Assembly: GCF_000744815.1 (NCBI RefSeq)
Contig: NZ_JQMQ01000005.1
Coordinates: forward strand, 3,604,055-3,668,054
Origin: Phaeacidiphilus oryzae TH49
GTDB lineage: Bacteria > Actinomycetota > Actinomycetes > Streptomycetales > Streptomycetaceae
Direction: 5' to 3'
Length of the DNA: 64,000 bases
Position numbers and translations under genes: made by a program. Of this stretch, positions 1 through 8,507 are shown in pieces; the stretch's first letter is position 1, and each line of letters opens with the position of its first letter. The notes below the pieces were generated by a model that was given only the letters and a program-made list of their open reading frames with translations, was not told where the DNA came from and made no database searches.

Positions 1-267
1 GAGGCCGGCCAGTTGGGCGGTGCCGATGTGACCGATGATCGCCGAGTCGGCGAGGAGGAAGAGCGGCTCGGCGACCAGCGCGCCGAAGGCGGGGACGGCG
101 AGCCGGAGGATCTCCCGGTCCATCCGGCGGTTGCCGGAGGGCGGCCTCTCGGAGGAGCCCCGCGGATCTTGGGAAGGGGGAGGACTAGTCCTCCCGGGCG
201 GTCCCCCGGTCGGGTCGTCTGGCTCGTTCCGGCGGGGGAAACGGCCGGCGGAAGGGCTCCGTCGCAT
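1..267 (-). CDS. MATE/DinF-family multidrug efflux transporter, N-terminal fragment
   Basis: This is the N-terminal part of a gene that runs off the left edge. From ATG 267 the frame has about 48 Pro/Arg/Ser-rich residues and then MDREILRLAVPAFGALVAEP and LLADSAIIGHIGTAQLAGL. That is the first-helix signature of MATE exporters, which extrude cationic compounds using a Na+ or H+ gradient. ATG 123, just before the conserved MDREILRL, is an alternative start; ATG 267 has a modest GGTAGGA upstream. The gene is divergent from dnaB, and as I recall S. coelicolor also has a DinF-like gene there. Family assignment is good for a fragment; substrate is unknown. Confidence 0.72.
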   Translation of the reverse strand, partial: MRRSPSAGRFPRRNEPDDPTGGPPGRTSPPPSQDPRGSSERPPSGNRRMDREILRLAVPAFGALVAEPLFLLADSAIIGHIGTAQLAGL

Positions 268-280
268 GGTCCTACCGTAG

Positions 281-543
281 TCATCCACAGGTAATGGGCA
301 CAACTGACTCGCAGGTATTACCAGAGGGCGGGCGCTCAGGTGTCCGATGCGGCCTCTCCGGTGATCTTGCACAGACTGCCGAAGTTTTTCCCCTGCACAG
401 GGGGTGGATGGAGAATGTGCAGGTCAACTGGGGTGTGGTGGGCGGATCATCAGGTTATCCACAACGGGGTCCCCAGGGTTGTGCACAGGATCCGGGGACT
501 TCTCCACAGGGATTGGACCGACTTCCACACCCCCTGTGGATAA
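281..543. promoter_or_regulatory. Cluster of DnaA-box-like 9-mers between the MATE gene and dnaB
   Basis: The roughly 500-bp gap between the divergent MATE gene and dnaB holds two perfect TTATCCACA boxes, at 455-463 (+) and 535-543 (as TGTGGATAA, minus). Near matches are TCATCCACA at 281-289, TTGTGCACA at 479-487 and TTCTCCACA at 500-508. Streptomyces DnaA prefers TTGTCCACA/TTATCCACA. dnaA and dnaN are absent, so this is not oriC. It could titrate DnaA or tie dnaB transcription to DnaA. I could not place a convincing dnaB promoter in the rest of the gap. Confidence 0.6.
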
Positions 544-777
544 CTTTGTTGGTCTCCGCCCGCTCACGGCCTTAGCGTGGTCGCTCGGCCGACTCGTCGC
601 ACCCTTCACGGCGGGGCCGTCACGTCAGTCCAGACTGCACCCGCAACTGCCCGCGGGAGAAGTCGATCTGTCAGTGCGGTGCCGTAGGAATGAGGGGTCG
701 ACGTTCGCCGCAGGAGCTCACCCAGGTCCCTGACGGCCCGTCGGTGCCAGCACGTCGAGCAGGAACGGGGGCGTCCG

Positions 778-2364
778 ATGAGCGGCCCGCAGTACGTGGG
801 ACAGGAGGCGGCGGCTCCTCCGCCGGACGAGGACCCCTGGGCGGGCCTCGCCTCCGAGCCGCCGGCGGGCGCAATCGGCGCGCTGGACGGGATTCCTGAC
901 GGCCCGTCCGACCGGCTCCCGTCCTCCTCCCGCAACGGGGAGCGGAACGGCGACCGCAACGGCGGCCGCGGCTTCGGCCGGGACGGCCGGCAGGGGCGCG
1001 GCTCCGGCGACGACCGCTCCGGCTCCTCGGGGGACCGCGGCTTCGAACGGGTACCCCCGCAGGACCTGCTGGCCGAGCAGTCGGTGCTGGGCGGCATGAT
1101 GCTGTCCAAGGACGCCATCGCCGACGTGGTGGAGGTCCTCAAGCCCGCCGACTACTACCGCCCGGCGCACGAGCTGATCCACGGCGCCATCCTCGACCTC
1201 TACGCCCGCGGCGAGCCGGCCGACCCGATCACCGTCGCCGCCGAGCTCACCAAGCGCGGCGAGATCACCCGGGTCGGCGGGGCCGCGTACCTCCACACCC
1301 TGGTCTCCTCGGTGCCCACGGCCGCCAACGCCGAGTACTACGCGGAGATCGTCCACGAGCGCGCGGTGCTGCGCCGGCTGGTCGAGGCCGGCACCCGCAT
1401 CGCGCAGATGGGCTACGCGGCGGACGGCGACGTCGACGAGATCGTCAACTCCGCGCAGGCGGAGATCTACGCCGTCACCGAGGAGCGCACCAACGAGGAC
1501 TACCTCCCGCTGGGCGACATCATGGAGGGCGCCCTCGACGAGATCGAGTCGATCGGCTCCCGCAGCGGCCAGATGACCGGCGTGCCCACCGGCTTCGCCG
1601 ACCTCGACCAGCTGACCAACGGCCTCCACCCGGGCCAGATGATCGTCGTCGCGGCCCGTCCCGCCATGGGAAAGTCGACGCTGGCCCTGGACTTCGCGCG
1701 GGCCTGCTCGATCAAGAGCCGGATGCCCAGCGTCATCTTCTCGCTGGAGATGGGCCGGAACGAGATCGCGATGCGCCTCCTCTCCGCCGAGGCGCGGGTG
1801 GCGCTGCACCACATGCGGTCCGGGAACATGACGGACGACGACTGGACCCGGCTCGCCCGCCGGATGCCGGAGTTGAACGAGGCCCCGCTCTACATCGACG
1901 ACTCGCCCAACCTGTCGATGATGGAGATCCGGGCCAAGTGCCGCCGGCTGAAGCAGCGGAACGACCTGCGGATGGTGGTCATCGACTACCTCCAGCTGAT
2001 GCAGACCGGTGGCTCGCGGCGGCCGGAGAGCCGGCAGCAGGAGGTCTCCGAGATGTCCCGCAACCTCAAGCTGCTGGCCAAGGAGCTGGAGATCCCGGTC
2101 ATCGCCCTCTCCCAGCTGAACCGAGGTCCCGAGCAGCGCACCGACAAGAAGCCGATGGTGTCGGACCTCCGCGAGTCCGGCTCGATCGAGCAGGACGCGG
2201 ACATGGTGATCCTGCTGCACCGCGAGGACGCCTACGAGAAGGAGTCCCCGCGGGCCGGCGAGGCCGACCTGATCGTCGCCAAGCACCGTAACGGCCCCAC
2301 CGCCACCATCACGGTCGCCTTCCAGGGCCACTACTCCCGCTTCGTGGACATGGCGCAGAGCTGA
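778..2364 (+). CDS. dnaB: Replicative DNA helicase DnaB
   Basis: 528-residue hexameric ATP-driven 5'-3' replicative helicase that unwinds DNA at the fork and recruits primase. Residues 1-90 are a Gly/Arg/Asp-rich, probably disordered extension. The DnaB N-terminal domain starts near PPQDLLAEQSVLGGMML, and the RecA-like ATPase domain near VPTGFADLDQLTNGLHPGQM. Walker A is ARPAMGKST with Lys299, and Walker B is VVIDYLQLM near residue 400. No intein interrupts the Walker region, unlike some actinobacterial DnaB proteins. ATG 778 follows a GGAACGGGGG stretch and gives the usual length. The gene ends in a short terminator and converges with an acetyltransferase gene. Confidence 0.97.
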   Translation: MSGPQYVGQEAAAPPPDEDPWAGLASEPPAGAIGALDGIPDGPSDRLPSSSRNGERNGDRNGGRGFGRDGRQGRGSGDDRSGSSGDRGFERVPPQDLLAEQSVLGGMMLSKDAIADVVEVLKPADYYRPAHELIHGAILDLYARGEPADPITVAAELTKRGEITRVGGAAYLHTLVSSVPTAANAEYYAEIVHERAVLRRLVEAGTRIAQMGYAADGDVDEIVNSAQAEIYAVTEERTNEDYLPLGDIMEGALDEIESIGSRSGQMTGVPTGFADLDQLTNGLHPGQMIVVAARPAMGKSTLALDFARACSIKSRMPSVIFSLEMGRNEIAMRLLSAEARVALHHMRSGNMTDDDWTRLARRMPELNEAPLYIDDSPNLSMMEIRAKCRRLKQRNDLRMVVIDYLQLMQTGGSRRPESRQQEVSEMSRNLKLLAKELEIPVIALSQLNRGPEQRTDKKPMVSDLRESGSIEQDADMVILLHREDAYEKESPRAGEADLIVAKHRNGPTATITVAFQGHYSRFVDMAQS

Positions 2365-2367
2365 CGG

Positions 2368-2386
2368 CCGGCCACGGCGTGGCCGG
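2368..2386. terminator. Hairpin between convergent dnaB and acetyltransferase genes
   Basis: CCGGCCAC (2368-2375) and GTGGCCGG (2379-2386) are perfect inverted arms with a 3-nt loop, four bases after the dnaB stop. There is no U tract, as is common for Streptomyces terminators. The site could serve both convergent genes. Confidence 0.5.
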
Positions 2387-2415
2387 GGCCGGGCGGTGGG
2401 GCCGGGCGGCGGGGT

Positions 2416-2877
2416 TCAGTGCGGGAGGGTGAGGAGGAGCGTCGGCAGCAGTCTGCCGGGGATGGAGCCGGAGGGGACGGTTCCGGTGGGGACCGCGCCC
2501 ATCGCGCGGTAGAAGGGCTCGGCGTGGGAGTCCGCCTCGATGGTGAGGCGGGTGAAACCCAGGGCCCGCGCGGCTGCGGCGGTGTGCTCGAACAGCAGGC
2601 GGCCGATGCCCTGGCCGATGGCTCGCGGCTCGACGAACATCATCCCCAGGACGCCGGTGGGCGGCCCTCCTTCGAGGGTGGTGAAGCCCAGGACGCGACC
2701 GTCCCGCTCGGCCACCGTGGTCCGTCGGCCGGCCACCTCGTCCGCGCGGAGGGTCAGCTCCTCCCGGCACGCGTCGAGGAAGTCCGCGTCGTAGCCCCAG
2801 TGGGCCTTGGACCGAAGGGCCAGGTCGCTGAGGATCCCGGCCTCGGCCGCCCGGGCCGGCCTGATCAGCACGCTCAT
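2416..2877 (-). CDS. GNAT family N-acetyltransferase
   Basis: 153-residue single-domain GCN5-related acetyltransferase, expected to move an acetyl group from acetyl-CoA to an amine. It begins MSVLIRPARAAEAGILSDLA. The acetyl-CoA loop is V-E-P-R-A-I-G-Q-G-I-G-R-L-L (the R/QxxGxG/A pyrophosphate signature), and the C-terminal IEADSHAEPFYRAMGA is the last conserved strand-helix of the fold. The substrate cannot be told from sequence. ATG 2877 gives the standard fold start; no strong Shine-Dalgarno is visible. The nitroreductase gene lies 37 bases upstream on the same strand, so the two may be co-transcribed. Confidence 0.88.
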   Translation of the reverse strand: MSVLIRPARAAEAGILSDLALRSKAHWGYDADFLDACREELTLRADEVAGRRTTVAERDGRVLGFTTLEGGPPTGVLGMMFVEPRAIGQGIGRLLFEHTAAAARALGFTRLTIEADSHAEPFYRAMGAVPTGTVPSGSIPGRLLPTLLLTLPH

Positions 2878-2914
2878 CGCTGCCCCCGCGTCGGATGTGG
2901 TTCCGCTCGGAAAG

Positions 2915-3613
2915 CTACCCGGTGGTGGCCGTGGTCGTCGTCGTGGTCGCGTCGCCGAGGAAGGTGACCGTCTGCGAGAGGGGCGCCCGGGCGGTCCGGG
3001 GGCCTTGCGCCGACGGGTCCCGGTGGCCGATCGACAGGCCGGCGAAGAGGAGGAGGCCTTCGGGCGGGCCGACGACCTCGGCGGCCGTGCGGTGGTAGAC
3101 CGACCAGGCCATCTGCGGGCAGCTGTGGAGGTCCTCGGCACGCAGCAGCAGCATCACGGTCTGCAGGTACATGCCGAGGTCGGCCCACTGGGCGGAGCCC
3201 ATGCCGCGCTCGATATAGCAGAGCAGCAGCGCCGGGGCGCCGAAGCAGTCCCAGTTGCGGGCGATCTCCCGGGCGCGTGCGCGGGCATCCCCGCGCTCGA
3301 TGCCGAGGGCGTCGAACCGCTGGGCCGCGGCGGCGGAACGGCGCTCGCGGTAGGCGGGGTCCAGCCGGTCCGGATACATCGGGTACTCCGGCTCGTCACC
3401 GGGATCGCCGGCGGCGACCCGCTCACCGGTGCGCTTCTTCAGCTCGGCGAGCGGGGCGCCGGTCAGCAGATAGCAGCGCCAGGGCTGGAGGTTGCCGCCG
3501 GAGGGCGAGCGGGCGGCGGCGGAGAGCACCCGCTCCAGGGTCTCCGGCGGCACCGGCCGGTCGGTGAAGCCGCGCACCGCGCGTCGGGTGGCGACTGCCT
3601 GGTAGACGTCCAT
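2915..3613 (-). CDS. Nitroreductase family FMN-dependent oxidoreductase
   Basis: 232-residue protein of the NAD(P)H/FMN nitroreductase fold. The N-terminal MDVYQAVATRRAVRGFTDRP and SAAARSPSGGNLQPW motifs bind FMN phosphate, and PPEGLLLFAGLSIGHRDP is the C-terminal conserved segment. Members reduce nitroaromatics, quinones or other small acceptors; the natural substrate here is unknown. The C-terminus ends in a Thr-rich tail (TTTTTTATTG) encoded by a GTC/GTG-type trinucleotide run near 2935-2955, which may vary in length between strains. It probably forms a two-gene unit with the downstream acetyltransferase. Confidence 0.88.
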   Translation of the reverse strand: MDVYQAVATRRAVRGFTDRPVPPETLERVLSAAARSPSGGNLQPWRCYLLTGAPLAELKKRTGERVAAGDPGDEPEYPMYPDRLDPAYRERRSAAAAQRFDALGIERGDARARAREIARNWDCFGAPALLLCYIERGMGSAQWADLGMYLQTVMLLLRAEDLHSCPQMAWSVYHRTAAEVVGPPEGLLLFAGLSIGHRDPSAQGPRTARAPLSQTVTFLGDATTTTTTATTG

Positions 3614-3752
3614 GACGGTGTGACGGATCCCGGCCGGCCGTTGTGACGAGTGGTGCGGGGGTGCTGTTCAGTCGGTGCCGGGGTGAGCTCCGTCCCCCGG
3701 CTGCGCACCAGATCCGTGATTCCACGAACGGGGACGGGGAAGGTGGGGGCCG

Positions 3753-3766
3753 GTTTCACGTGAAAC
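3753..3766. promoter_or_regulatory. parS centromere-like site (ParB binding)
   Basis: GTTTCACGTGAAAC is the perfect palindromic 14-bp core of the parS site bound by chromosomal ParB (Spo0J). Streptomyces chromosomes carry about twenty such sites clustered around oriC. It lies in the intergenic gap between the divergent nitroreductase and PNPOx genes, as most Streptomyces parS sites avoid coding sequence. I saw no second exact copy in the window by eye. Confidence 0.88.
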
Positions 3767-3884
3767 ATCGAACGGCCGGGGCGCGGTGGCGTAACCGGGG
3801 TACATTGCCAGCGTTCGCGGCTGTGCGCCGAGGGGTGACGGGTTCGGGGCCGGCCGGAGTCGCGGTGGTCGCGGGAGGCGTGAC

Positions 3885-4544
3885 GTGACGCAGGTCGAGG
3901 ACGGGACGGCGGCGAGGGCGGGGGAGGTCCCGGTCTCCTCGGAGGAGGAGCTGCGGGCGCTGATTGGGCACCCCATGGAGGCCGCGCTGCGGAAGGAGCG
4001 CCCCGCGCTCCATGAGTTGGACAGGCTGTGGCTGGCTCAGTCGCGGTTCTGCCTGCTGGCCACCGCGGCCGCGGACGGAACCTGCGACGTCTCGCCCAAG
4101 GGGGACCCGGAGGGCTTCGCGCTGGTGCTGGACGAGCGGACCATCGCGATCCCGGAGCGCAACGGCAACCGCCGTGCGGACAGCTTCCGGAACATCCTGG
4201 AGAACCCGCAGGTCGGGACGATCTTCTTCATCCCCGGCCGCGGCGACACCCTGCGGATCAACGGCCGGGCCCGGCTGGTCTCGGACGCGCCCTGGTTCGA
4301 CCGGATGGCCGTCCGCGGCAAGCGCCCGGTGCTGGCCGTGGTGGTGGACGTGGAGCAGGTCTTCCACCACTGCTCCAAGGCCTTCCTCCGCTCCGAGCTG
4401 TGGAAGCCGGAGACCTGGCACCCGCAGGACCTCCCCTCCAGGCCGGTCATCGCCAAGGCGCTGGAGCGCCCCGACGACGACCTGGAGTTCCTGGAGGAGT
4501 ACTACGGCCAGGCCTACGAGCGGCCGGAGAACCTCTACCGGTAG
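3885..4544 (+). CDS. Pyridoxamine 5'-phosphate oxidase-family FMN-binding protein
   Basis: 219-residue split-barrel flavoprotein resembling the DR2398/MSMEG_1061 subgroup of PNPOx-like proteins. Its core is FCLLATAAADGTCDVSPKGD, ERNGNRRADSFRNILENPQV and IFFIPGRGDTLRINGRARLV, the FMN-phosphate and isoalloxazine segments of the fold, followed by VFHHCSKAFLRSELW typical of this subgroup. The exact reaction is unknown; relatives reduce small molecules or bind FMN, haem or F420. GTG 3885 is chosen because GGGAGG lies eight bases upstream. The last 10 bases overlap the 3' end of the convergent ene-reductase gene. A paralogue lies at 7779-8507. Confidence 0.86.
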   Translation: MTQVEDGTAARAGEVPVSSEEELRALIGHPMEAALRKERPALHELDRLWLAQSRFCLLATAAADGTCDVSPKGDPEGFALVLDERTIAIPERNGNRRADSFRNILENPQVGTIFFIPGRGDTLRINGRARLVSDAPWFDRMAVRGKRPVLAVVVDVEQVFHHCSKAFLRSELWKPETWHPQDLPSRPVIAKALERPDDDLEFLEEYYGQAYERPENLYR

Positions 4545-5641
4545 GCGCGGGCGTACTGCGGCGGGGTGGTGACCCCGTCGCCGTCGCCCAGGAGCTCGGC
4601 GGCCCGGCGGGGCCAGTACGGGGAGCGCAGCAGCTCGCGGCCGATCAGCACGGCGTCGGCGCGCTCCTCGTCGAGGATCCGCTGGGCCTGCTCCGCCTCC
4701 GTGATCAGGCCGACGGCGGCGGTGCGGATGCCGGCCTCGCGGCGGAGGCGCTCGGCGAACGGCACCTGGTAGCCGGGGCCGACCGGGATCCGCGGGCGCG
4801 GAATGTTGCCACCGGTGGAGACGTCGATCAGGTCCACGCCCACGGCCTGCAGTTCCTTGGCGAGGCGGACGGAGTCCTCGACCGTCCAGCCGGGGGTGTC
4901 GGCGTCCTCGTCGTTCTCCAGCCAGTCGGTGGCGGAGAGCCGGAAGAGCAGCGGGAGCTCGTCCGGCCAGACCTCGCGGACGGCCGTCGCGACCTCGAGG
5001 GCGAACCGCATCCGGTTCTCCAGCGGGCCGCCGTAGGCGTCGGTGCGGTGGTTGGAGGCGGGCGAGAGGAACTGGTGGATCAGGTAGCCGTGGGCGCCGT
5101 GGAGCTCGACCGTCTTGAAGCCGGCGGCCAGCGCGCGGCGGGCGGCGTCCGCGAACTGCCGGACCACCTCGGCGATCTCCTCGGTGCTCAGCTCGGCCGG
5201 CACCGGCGAGGCGTCGTCGAAGGGGATCGCGCTGGGGGCCACCGGGGTCCAGCCGCCCTCCTCGGGGCGGAGCGCCCCGCCGCCCCGCCAGGGGGCGTCG
5301 GTGGAGGCCTTCCGCCCGGCGTGGCCGAGCTGGATGCCGGGGACGGCGCCCTGGGACTCCAGGAAGGCGGTGATCCGGCGGAACGCCTCCTGCTGGGCGT
5401 CGTTCCACAGGCCGAGGTCGAAGGGGGAGATCCGGCCTTCCGCGGAGACGCCGGTGGCCTCCAGGATGATCAGCCCGGCGCCGCCGGCCGCGCGGGAGGC
5501 GAGATGCTGGAAGTGCCAGTCGGTGGGGACGCCGGTGAGCGGTCCCTCGGCCTCGGCCGAGTACTGGCACATCGGCGGCATCCACACCCGGTTGGGCACG
5601 GTGAGTCCGCGCAGGGTGAGCGGCTCGAAGAGGCTGGTCAT
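4535..5641 (-). CDS. Old yellow enzyme family NADH:flavin oxidoreductase (YqjM-like)
   Basis: 368-residue TIM-barrel FMN ene-reductase that reduces activated C=C bonds with NAD(P)H. It begins MTSLFEPLTLRGLTVPNRVW. Cys25 and Tyr27 in PPMCQYSA are the redox-tuning residues typical of the thermophilic-like YqjM class, GHAGRKAS is the conserved substrate-pocket loop, and HGAHGYLIHQFLSP carries the His/His pair that binds the substrate carbonyl. R-x-x-S-x-x-D/E at the FMN site and the C-terminal IGRELLRSPYWP are intact. Its 3' end overlaps the convergent PNPOx gene by 10 bases. The upstream gap contains an unusually AT-rich spot (near 5700-5717) that may be promoter or operator. Confidence 0.93.
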   Translation of the reverse strand: MTSLFEPLTLRGLTVPNRVWMPPMCQYSAEAEGPLTGVPTDWHFQHLASRAAGGAGLIILEATGVSAEGRISPFDLGLWNDAQQEAFRRITAFLESQGAVPGIQLGHAGRKASTDAPWRGGGALRPEEGGWTPVAPSAIPFDDASPVPAELSTEEIAEVVRQFADAARRALAAGFKTVELHGAHGYLIHQFLSPASNHRTDAYGGPLENRMRFALEVATAVREVWPDELPLLFRLSATDWLENDEDADTPGWTVEDSVRLAKELQAVGVDLIDVSTGGNIPRPRIPVGPGYQVPFAERLRREAGIRTAAVGLITEAEQAQRILDEERADAVLIGRELLRSPYWPRRAAELLGDGDGVTTPPQYARAYR

Positions 5642-5877
5642 AGCGGGGGCTCCTCGGGGGACGATGGGCGAGGTTCCGTCCACCGAGGCTAAGGCGCGCA
5701 GAAAATATTTGCAAACGCCTGCTATCTCGACTGGTGACAGAGGCGGCCAGAGCCTAGCTCCGCGTGCGGGCGGACGCCCGGAATTCGCGCAGTTCGCCGG
5801 AAACCTGTGCGGCGGCTGCGATTCTCGCCCGGAGGCCGGCGCGCCCTGGCGCCGGCGTGGGAAGGGCGTGGCAGAGG

Positions 5878-7533
5878 ATGGATGCGACGACGAGCGGGCC
5901 GCCCCCCGATCCGTCGGCGCCGTCGTCCGAGGTGCGGCCGCTCTCGGAGCGGCCCGGCGGGTGGGCGTCCGGGGCATGGGCGTCCGGGGCGAGGGCGTCC
6001 GGGGCGCCGGAGGGAGTGCGGCCGGAGGGGGCGGGCGCCGGTGCCGGGGACGCCACGGAGCCGTCGGCGATACCGCCCCGGCCCGTGCTGCCGCCGCGGA
6101 TGCCCGCCGTGCCCTCGGGCGACGCGGGCGACGCGGGCGACCTGGGTGACCTGGGCGACCCGTCAGTGGAGCCCGCGTCGGCCTGGTCTGCCTTCCCGCC
6201 GGCGCGGCCCGCCGTTTCGCCGGAGGCCGCCGTGGAGCCGCCGGCGGCGCCGCAGTCGCCGCCGCTGTCGATGCAAGTGCCGCAGGCGGAGCCGGTGCGG
6301 GTGTCGCCGGAGGACCTGGCGCTGGTCCGCCGTTCCCTCGGCGTCCTCTCCCGGCGGTCCGACCGGGCCACCGGTGAGTTCTACGCCCTCCTCTTCGTCC
6401 GCCACCCTGAGGTGCGGGAGCTCTTCCCGGCCGCCATGGACGTGCAGCGGGACCGCCTCTTCCGGGCGCTGCTGACCGGCAGCGGCGCGCTCGCCGGAAG
6501 CGCGGGCGAGCGCGCCAGGGTCCGCGCCTGGCTGCGCGGCCTCGGGCGGGACCACCGCAAGTACGGCGCCCTGGCCGAGCACTACGGCCCGGTCGGGGAG
6601 TGCCTGATCGAGGCCGTCCGCCGGTACTGCGGCATGCCCTGGGACGCGGCGCTGGACGGCGCCTGGCGCCGGGTCTACGGCGCGCTGGCCGCCGAGATGA
6701 CGGCCGGTGCGGCGGCGGACGCCCTGGTCGCCCCGGCCTGGTGGATGGGCGAGATCGTCTCCGTGGAGCGGCGCACCGGCAGCGTCGCGGTGCTCACCGT
6801 GCGGCCCGACCAGCCGTACCCGTTCCGCGCCGGGCAGTACGCCACGCTGGAGACCCCGTGGTGGCCGCGGGTGTGGCGGCACTACTCCTTCGCCTCCGCG
6901 CCCCGGCCGGACGGCACCCTGAGCTTCCACGTCAAGGCGGTGCCGGCGGGCTGGGTGAGCGGCGCCCTGGTGCACCGGGCCGGTCCCGGCGACCTGATCC
7001 GGCTCGGGCCCCCGCAGGGCGGGATGACGGTGGACCACGGCAGCGACCGGGGTCTGCTGTGTCTCGGCGGCGGCACCGGGATCGCGCCGATCAAGGCGAT
7101 CGTCGAGGAGGTCGCCCAGCACTCCGAGGCGGTCGCCGGCACCCGCCGGGTCGAGGTCTTCTACGGCGCCCGCCGGCCCGAGGAGCTCTATGTCCTGGAC
7201 GCGCTGGAGGAGTTGGCCCGGCGCCACCGCGGGGTGTCGGTGCGGCCGGTGATCGGCGATCCGGTCGGGGACGCCGTCGGCGGTCCGGTCGTCGACGCCG
7301 TCGCCGGTCCGGCCGGAAACCCGTTCGGAGACGCGGGGACAGAGCCGCCGCGCGGCCTGGGGCTGTCGGGCGCACTGCCGGACGTCGTACGGCGGTTCGG
7401 CCCCTGGGAGACCTTCGACGGGTACCTCAGCGGGCCCCCGGCGATGGTCCGCCGGGGGGTGACCGCGCTGCTCGGCAGCGGGATGCCGGCCGACCGGATC
7501 CGCCACGACCTGGCTGCTTCGGGTGCGGAGTGA
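5878..7533 (+). CDS. Flavohaemoglobin-like globin-reductase fusion with long disordered N-terminus
   Basis: 551 residues from ATG 5878 (GTG 5764 upstream is also in frame). Residues 1-140 are Pro/Ala/Gly/Ser-rich with WASGA-type and GDAGDLGD repeats. Residues about 141-275 form a globin domain starting VSPEDLALVRRSLG; the proximal His is in LGRDHRKYGALAEHY. Residues 287-551 form an FAD/NAD reductase with WRHYSFAS (RxYS FAD motif) and LCLGGGTGIAPIKAI (NAD pyrophosphate). Flavohaemoglobins dioxygenate NO to nitrate. A Gly/Pro/Val-rich insertion (about residues 460-485) splits the reductase domain. The low-complexity N-terminus is atypical: the usual length is about 400. Function is inferred from domains. 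Confidence 0.85.
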   Translation: MDATTSGPPPDPSAPSSEVRPLSERPGGWASGAWASGARASGAPEGVRPEGAGAGAGDATEPSAIPPRPVLPPRMPAVPSGDAGDAGDLGDLGDPSVEPASAWSAFPPARPAVSPEAAVEPPAAPQSPPLSMQVPQAEPVRVSPEDLALVRRSLGVLSRRSDRATGEFYALLFVRHPEVRELFPAAMDVQRDRLFRALLTGSGALAGSAGERARVRAWLRGLGRDHRKYGALAEHYGPVGECLIEAVRRYCGMPWDAALDGAWRRVYGALAAEMTAGAAADALVAPAWWMGEIVSVERRTGSVAVLTVRPDQPYPFRAGQYATLETPWWPRVWRHYSFASAPRPDGTLSFHVKAVPAGWVSGALVHRAGPGDLIRLGPPQGGMTVDHGSDRGLLCLGGGTGIAPIKAIVEEVAQHSEAVAGTRRVEVFYGARRPEELYVLDALEELARRHRGVSVRPVIGDPVGDAVGGPVVDAVAGPAGNPFGDAGTEPPRGLGLSGALPDVVRRFGPWETFDGYLSGPPAMVRRGVTALLGSGMPADRIRHDLAASGAE

Positions 7534-7778
7534 ACCGCGCTGGTCAGCCCGGTGATGACGGGTGCCGCCGTTCGGGTGACTCCTTCGCGGTCGGTCTCGT
7601 TCACTCTCTGGGAAATCGGCTGCGGGCGGCTCCGGCCCGGTGCCATCCGTCGCCGACCCGCCCGGCCCGGCGTACAACTGACGCCGCGTCGGGCGGCAGG
7701 AGTGCCCGCACTGCAGGAGGAGGGAAGGGCTCCTCCATCACGCGCATGCCATCCGCTCTGGGGACGACGGAGGACGCT

Positions 7779-8507
7779 ATGCACGAATGTTCGGCCCGGC
7801 CGGGTTCGGCCGGAGAGCACGCGCTACAGGACGAGCTCGGCACGACCGAGCGCGCCGACCGGTTCTACCGGGACCAGGTGCGCAGTTCCCTCAACGAGAG
7901 GATGCGGGAGTTCGTCGCCGAGCAGGAACTGGTCTTCATCGCCACCGCGGACGCCCAGGGCGAGTGCGACTGCTCGCTGCGCGCCGGGCCGCCCGGCTTC
8001 GTCCGGGTGCTCGGCGACCAGGTGCTGGCCTTCCCCGACTACCGGGGGAACGGGGTGATGGCCAGCATGGGCAACGCCCGGGAGAACGCCCACATCGGCC
8101 TGCTCTTCGTGGACTTCCAGAAGTCCCGGGTCGGCCTCCACGTCAACGGCTCCGTGCGGATCTTCTCCGACCTGGAGATGCGCGCCCGCTGGGACGGGCT
8201 GCCGGTCGAGTCGGTGCCCGGCCGGCGCGCCGTCTCCTGGCTGGAGATCGGCGTGGAGGAGGCGTACATCCACTGCTCCAAGCACATCCCACGGCTGGCC
8301 AAGGTGCCGACCGTGGCCCGGCACTGGGGCACGGACGACATCCGGCGCAAGGGCGGCGACTGGTTCGGCTCGGCCGCCCAGCGCAAGCGGCAGGAGCAGG
8401 AGGAGCAGGAGGCCCGGCAGCGGCGGGCCGCCGGGTGGCGGGGCGGCGGTGCCGCCGGACGCTCAGGCGCGCCCGGCGACGCGTCCGCCGAGGTCTCCCG
8501 CGAGTAG
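7779..8507 (+). CDS. Pyridoxamine 5'-phosphate oxidase-family FMN-binding protein (second copy)
   Basis: 242-residue paralogue of the protein at 3885-4544. The split-barrel core reads LVFIATADAQGECDCSLRAG, FPDYRGNGVMASMGNARENA, and GLHVNGSVRIF, with the subgroup tail EEAYIHCSKHIPRLAKV. After residue 205 it has a Gln/Glu/Arg-rich helix and a Gly/Ala tail with no domain resemblance. GGAGG six bases before ATG 7779 decides the start; ATG 7746 is in frame but lacks a site. The 245-base gap from the flavohaemoglobin gene probably holds its own promoter. The 3' end overlaps the convergent Nudix gene by 45 bases. Confidence 0.85.
   Translation: MHECSARPGSAGEHALQDELGTTERADRFYRDQVRSSLNERMREFVAEQELVFIATADAQGECDCSLRAGPPGFVRVLGDQVLAFPDYRGNGVMASMGNARENAHIGLLFVDFQKSRVGLHVNGSVRIFSDLEMRARWDGLPVESVPGRRAVSWLEIGVEEAYIHCSKHIPRLAKVPTVARHWGTDDIRRKGGDWFGSAAQRKRQEQEEQEARQRRAAGWRGGGAAGRSGAPGDASAEVSRE

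Noticed and set aside
281-543. Candidate oriC
   Set aside because: Few boxes, and dnaA/dnaN absent; Streptomyces oriC has many more boxes between dnaA and dnaN.
718-2331. Long open frame antisense to dnaB
   Set aside because: Dense GC-rich coding on the other strand creates such frames; translation is low-complexity, with no domain, and lies wholly over dnaB.
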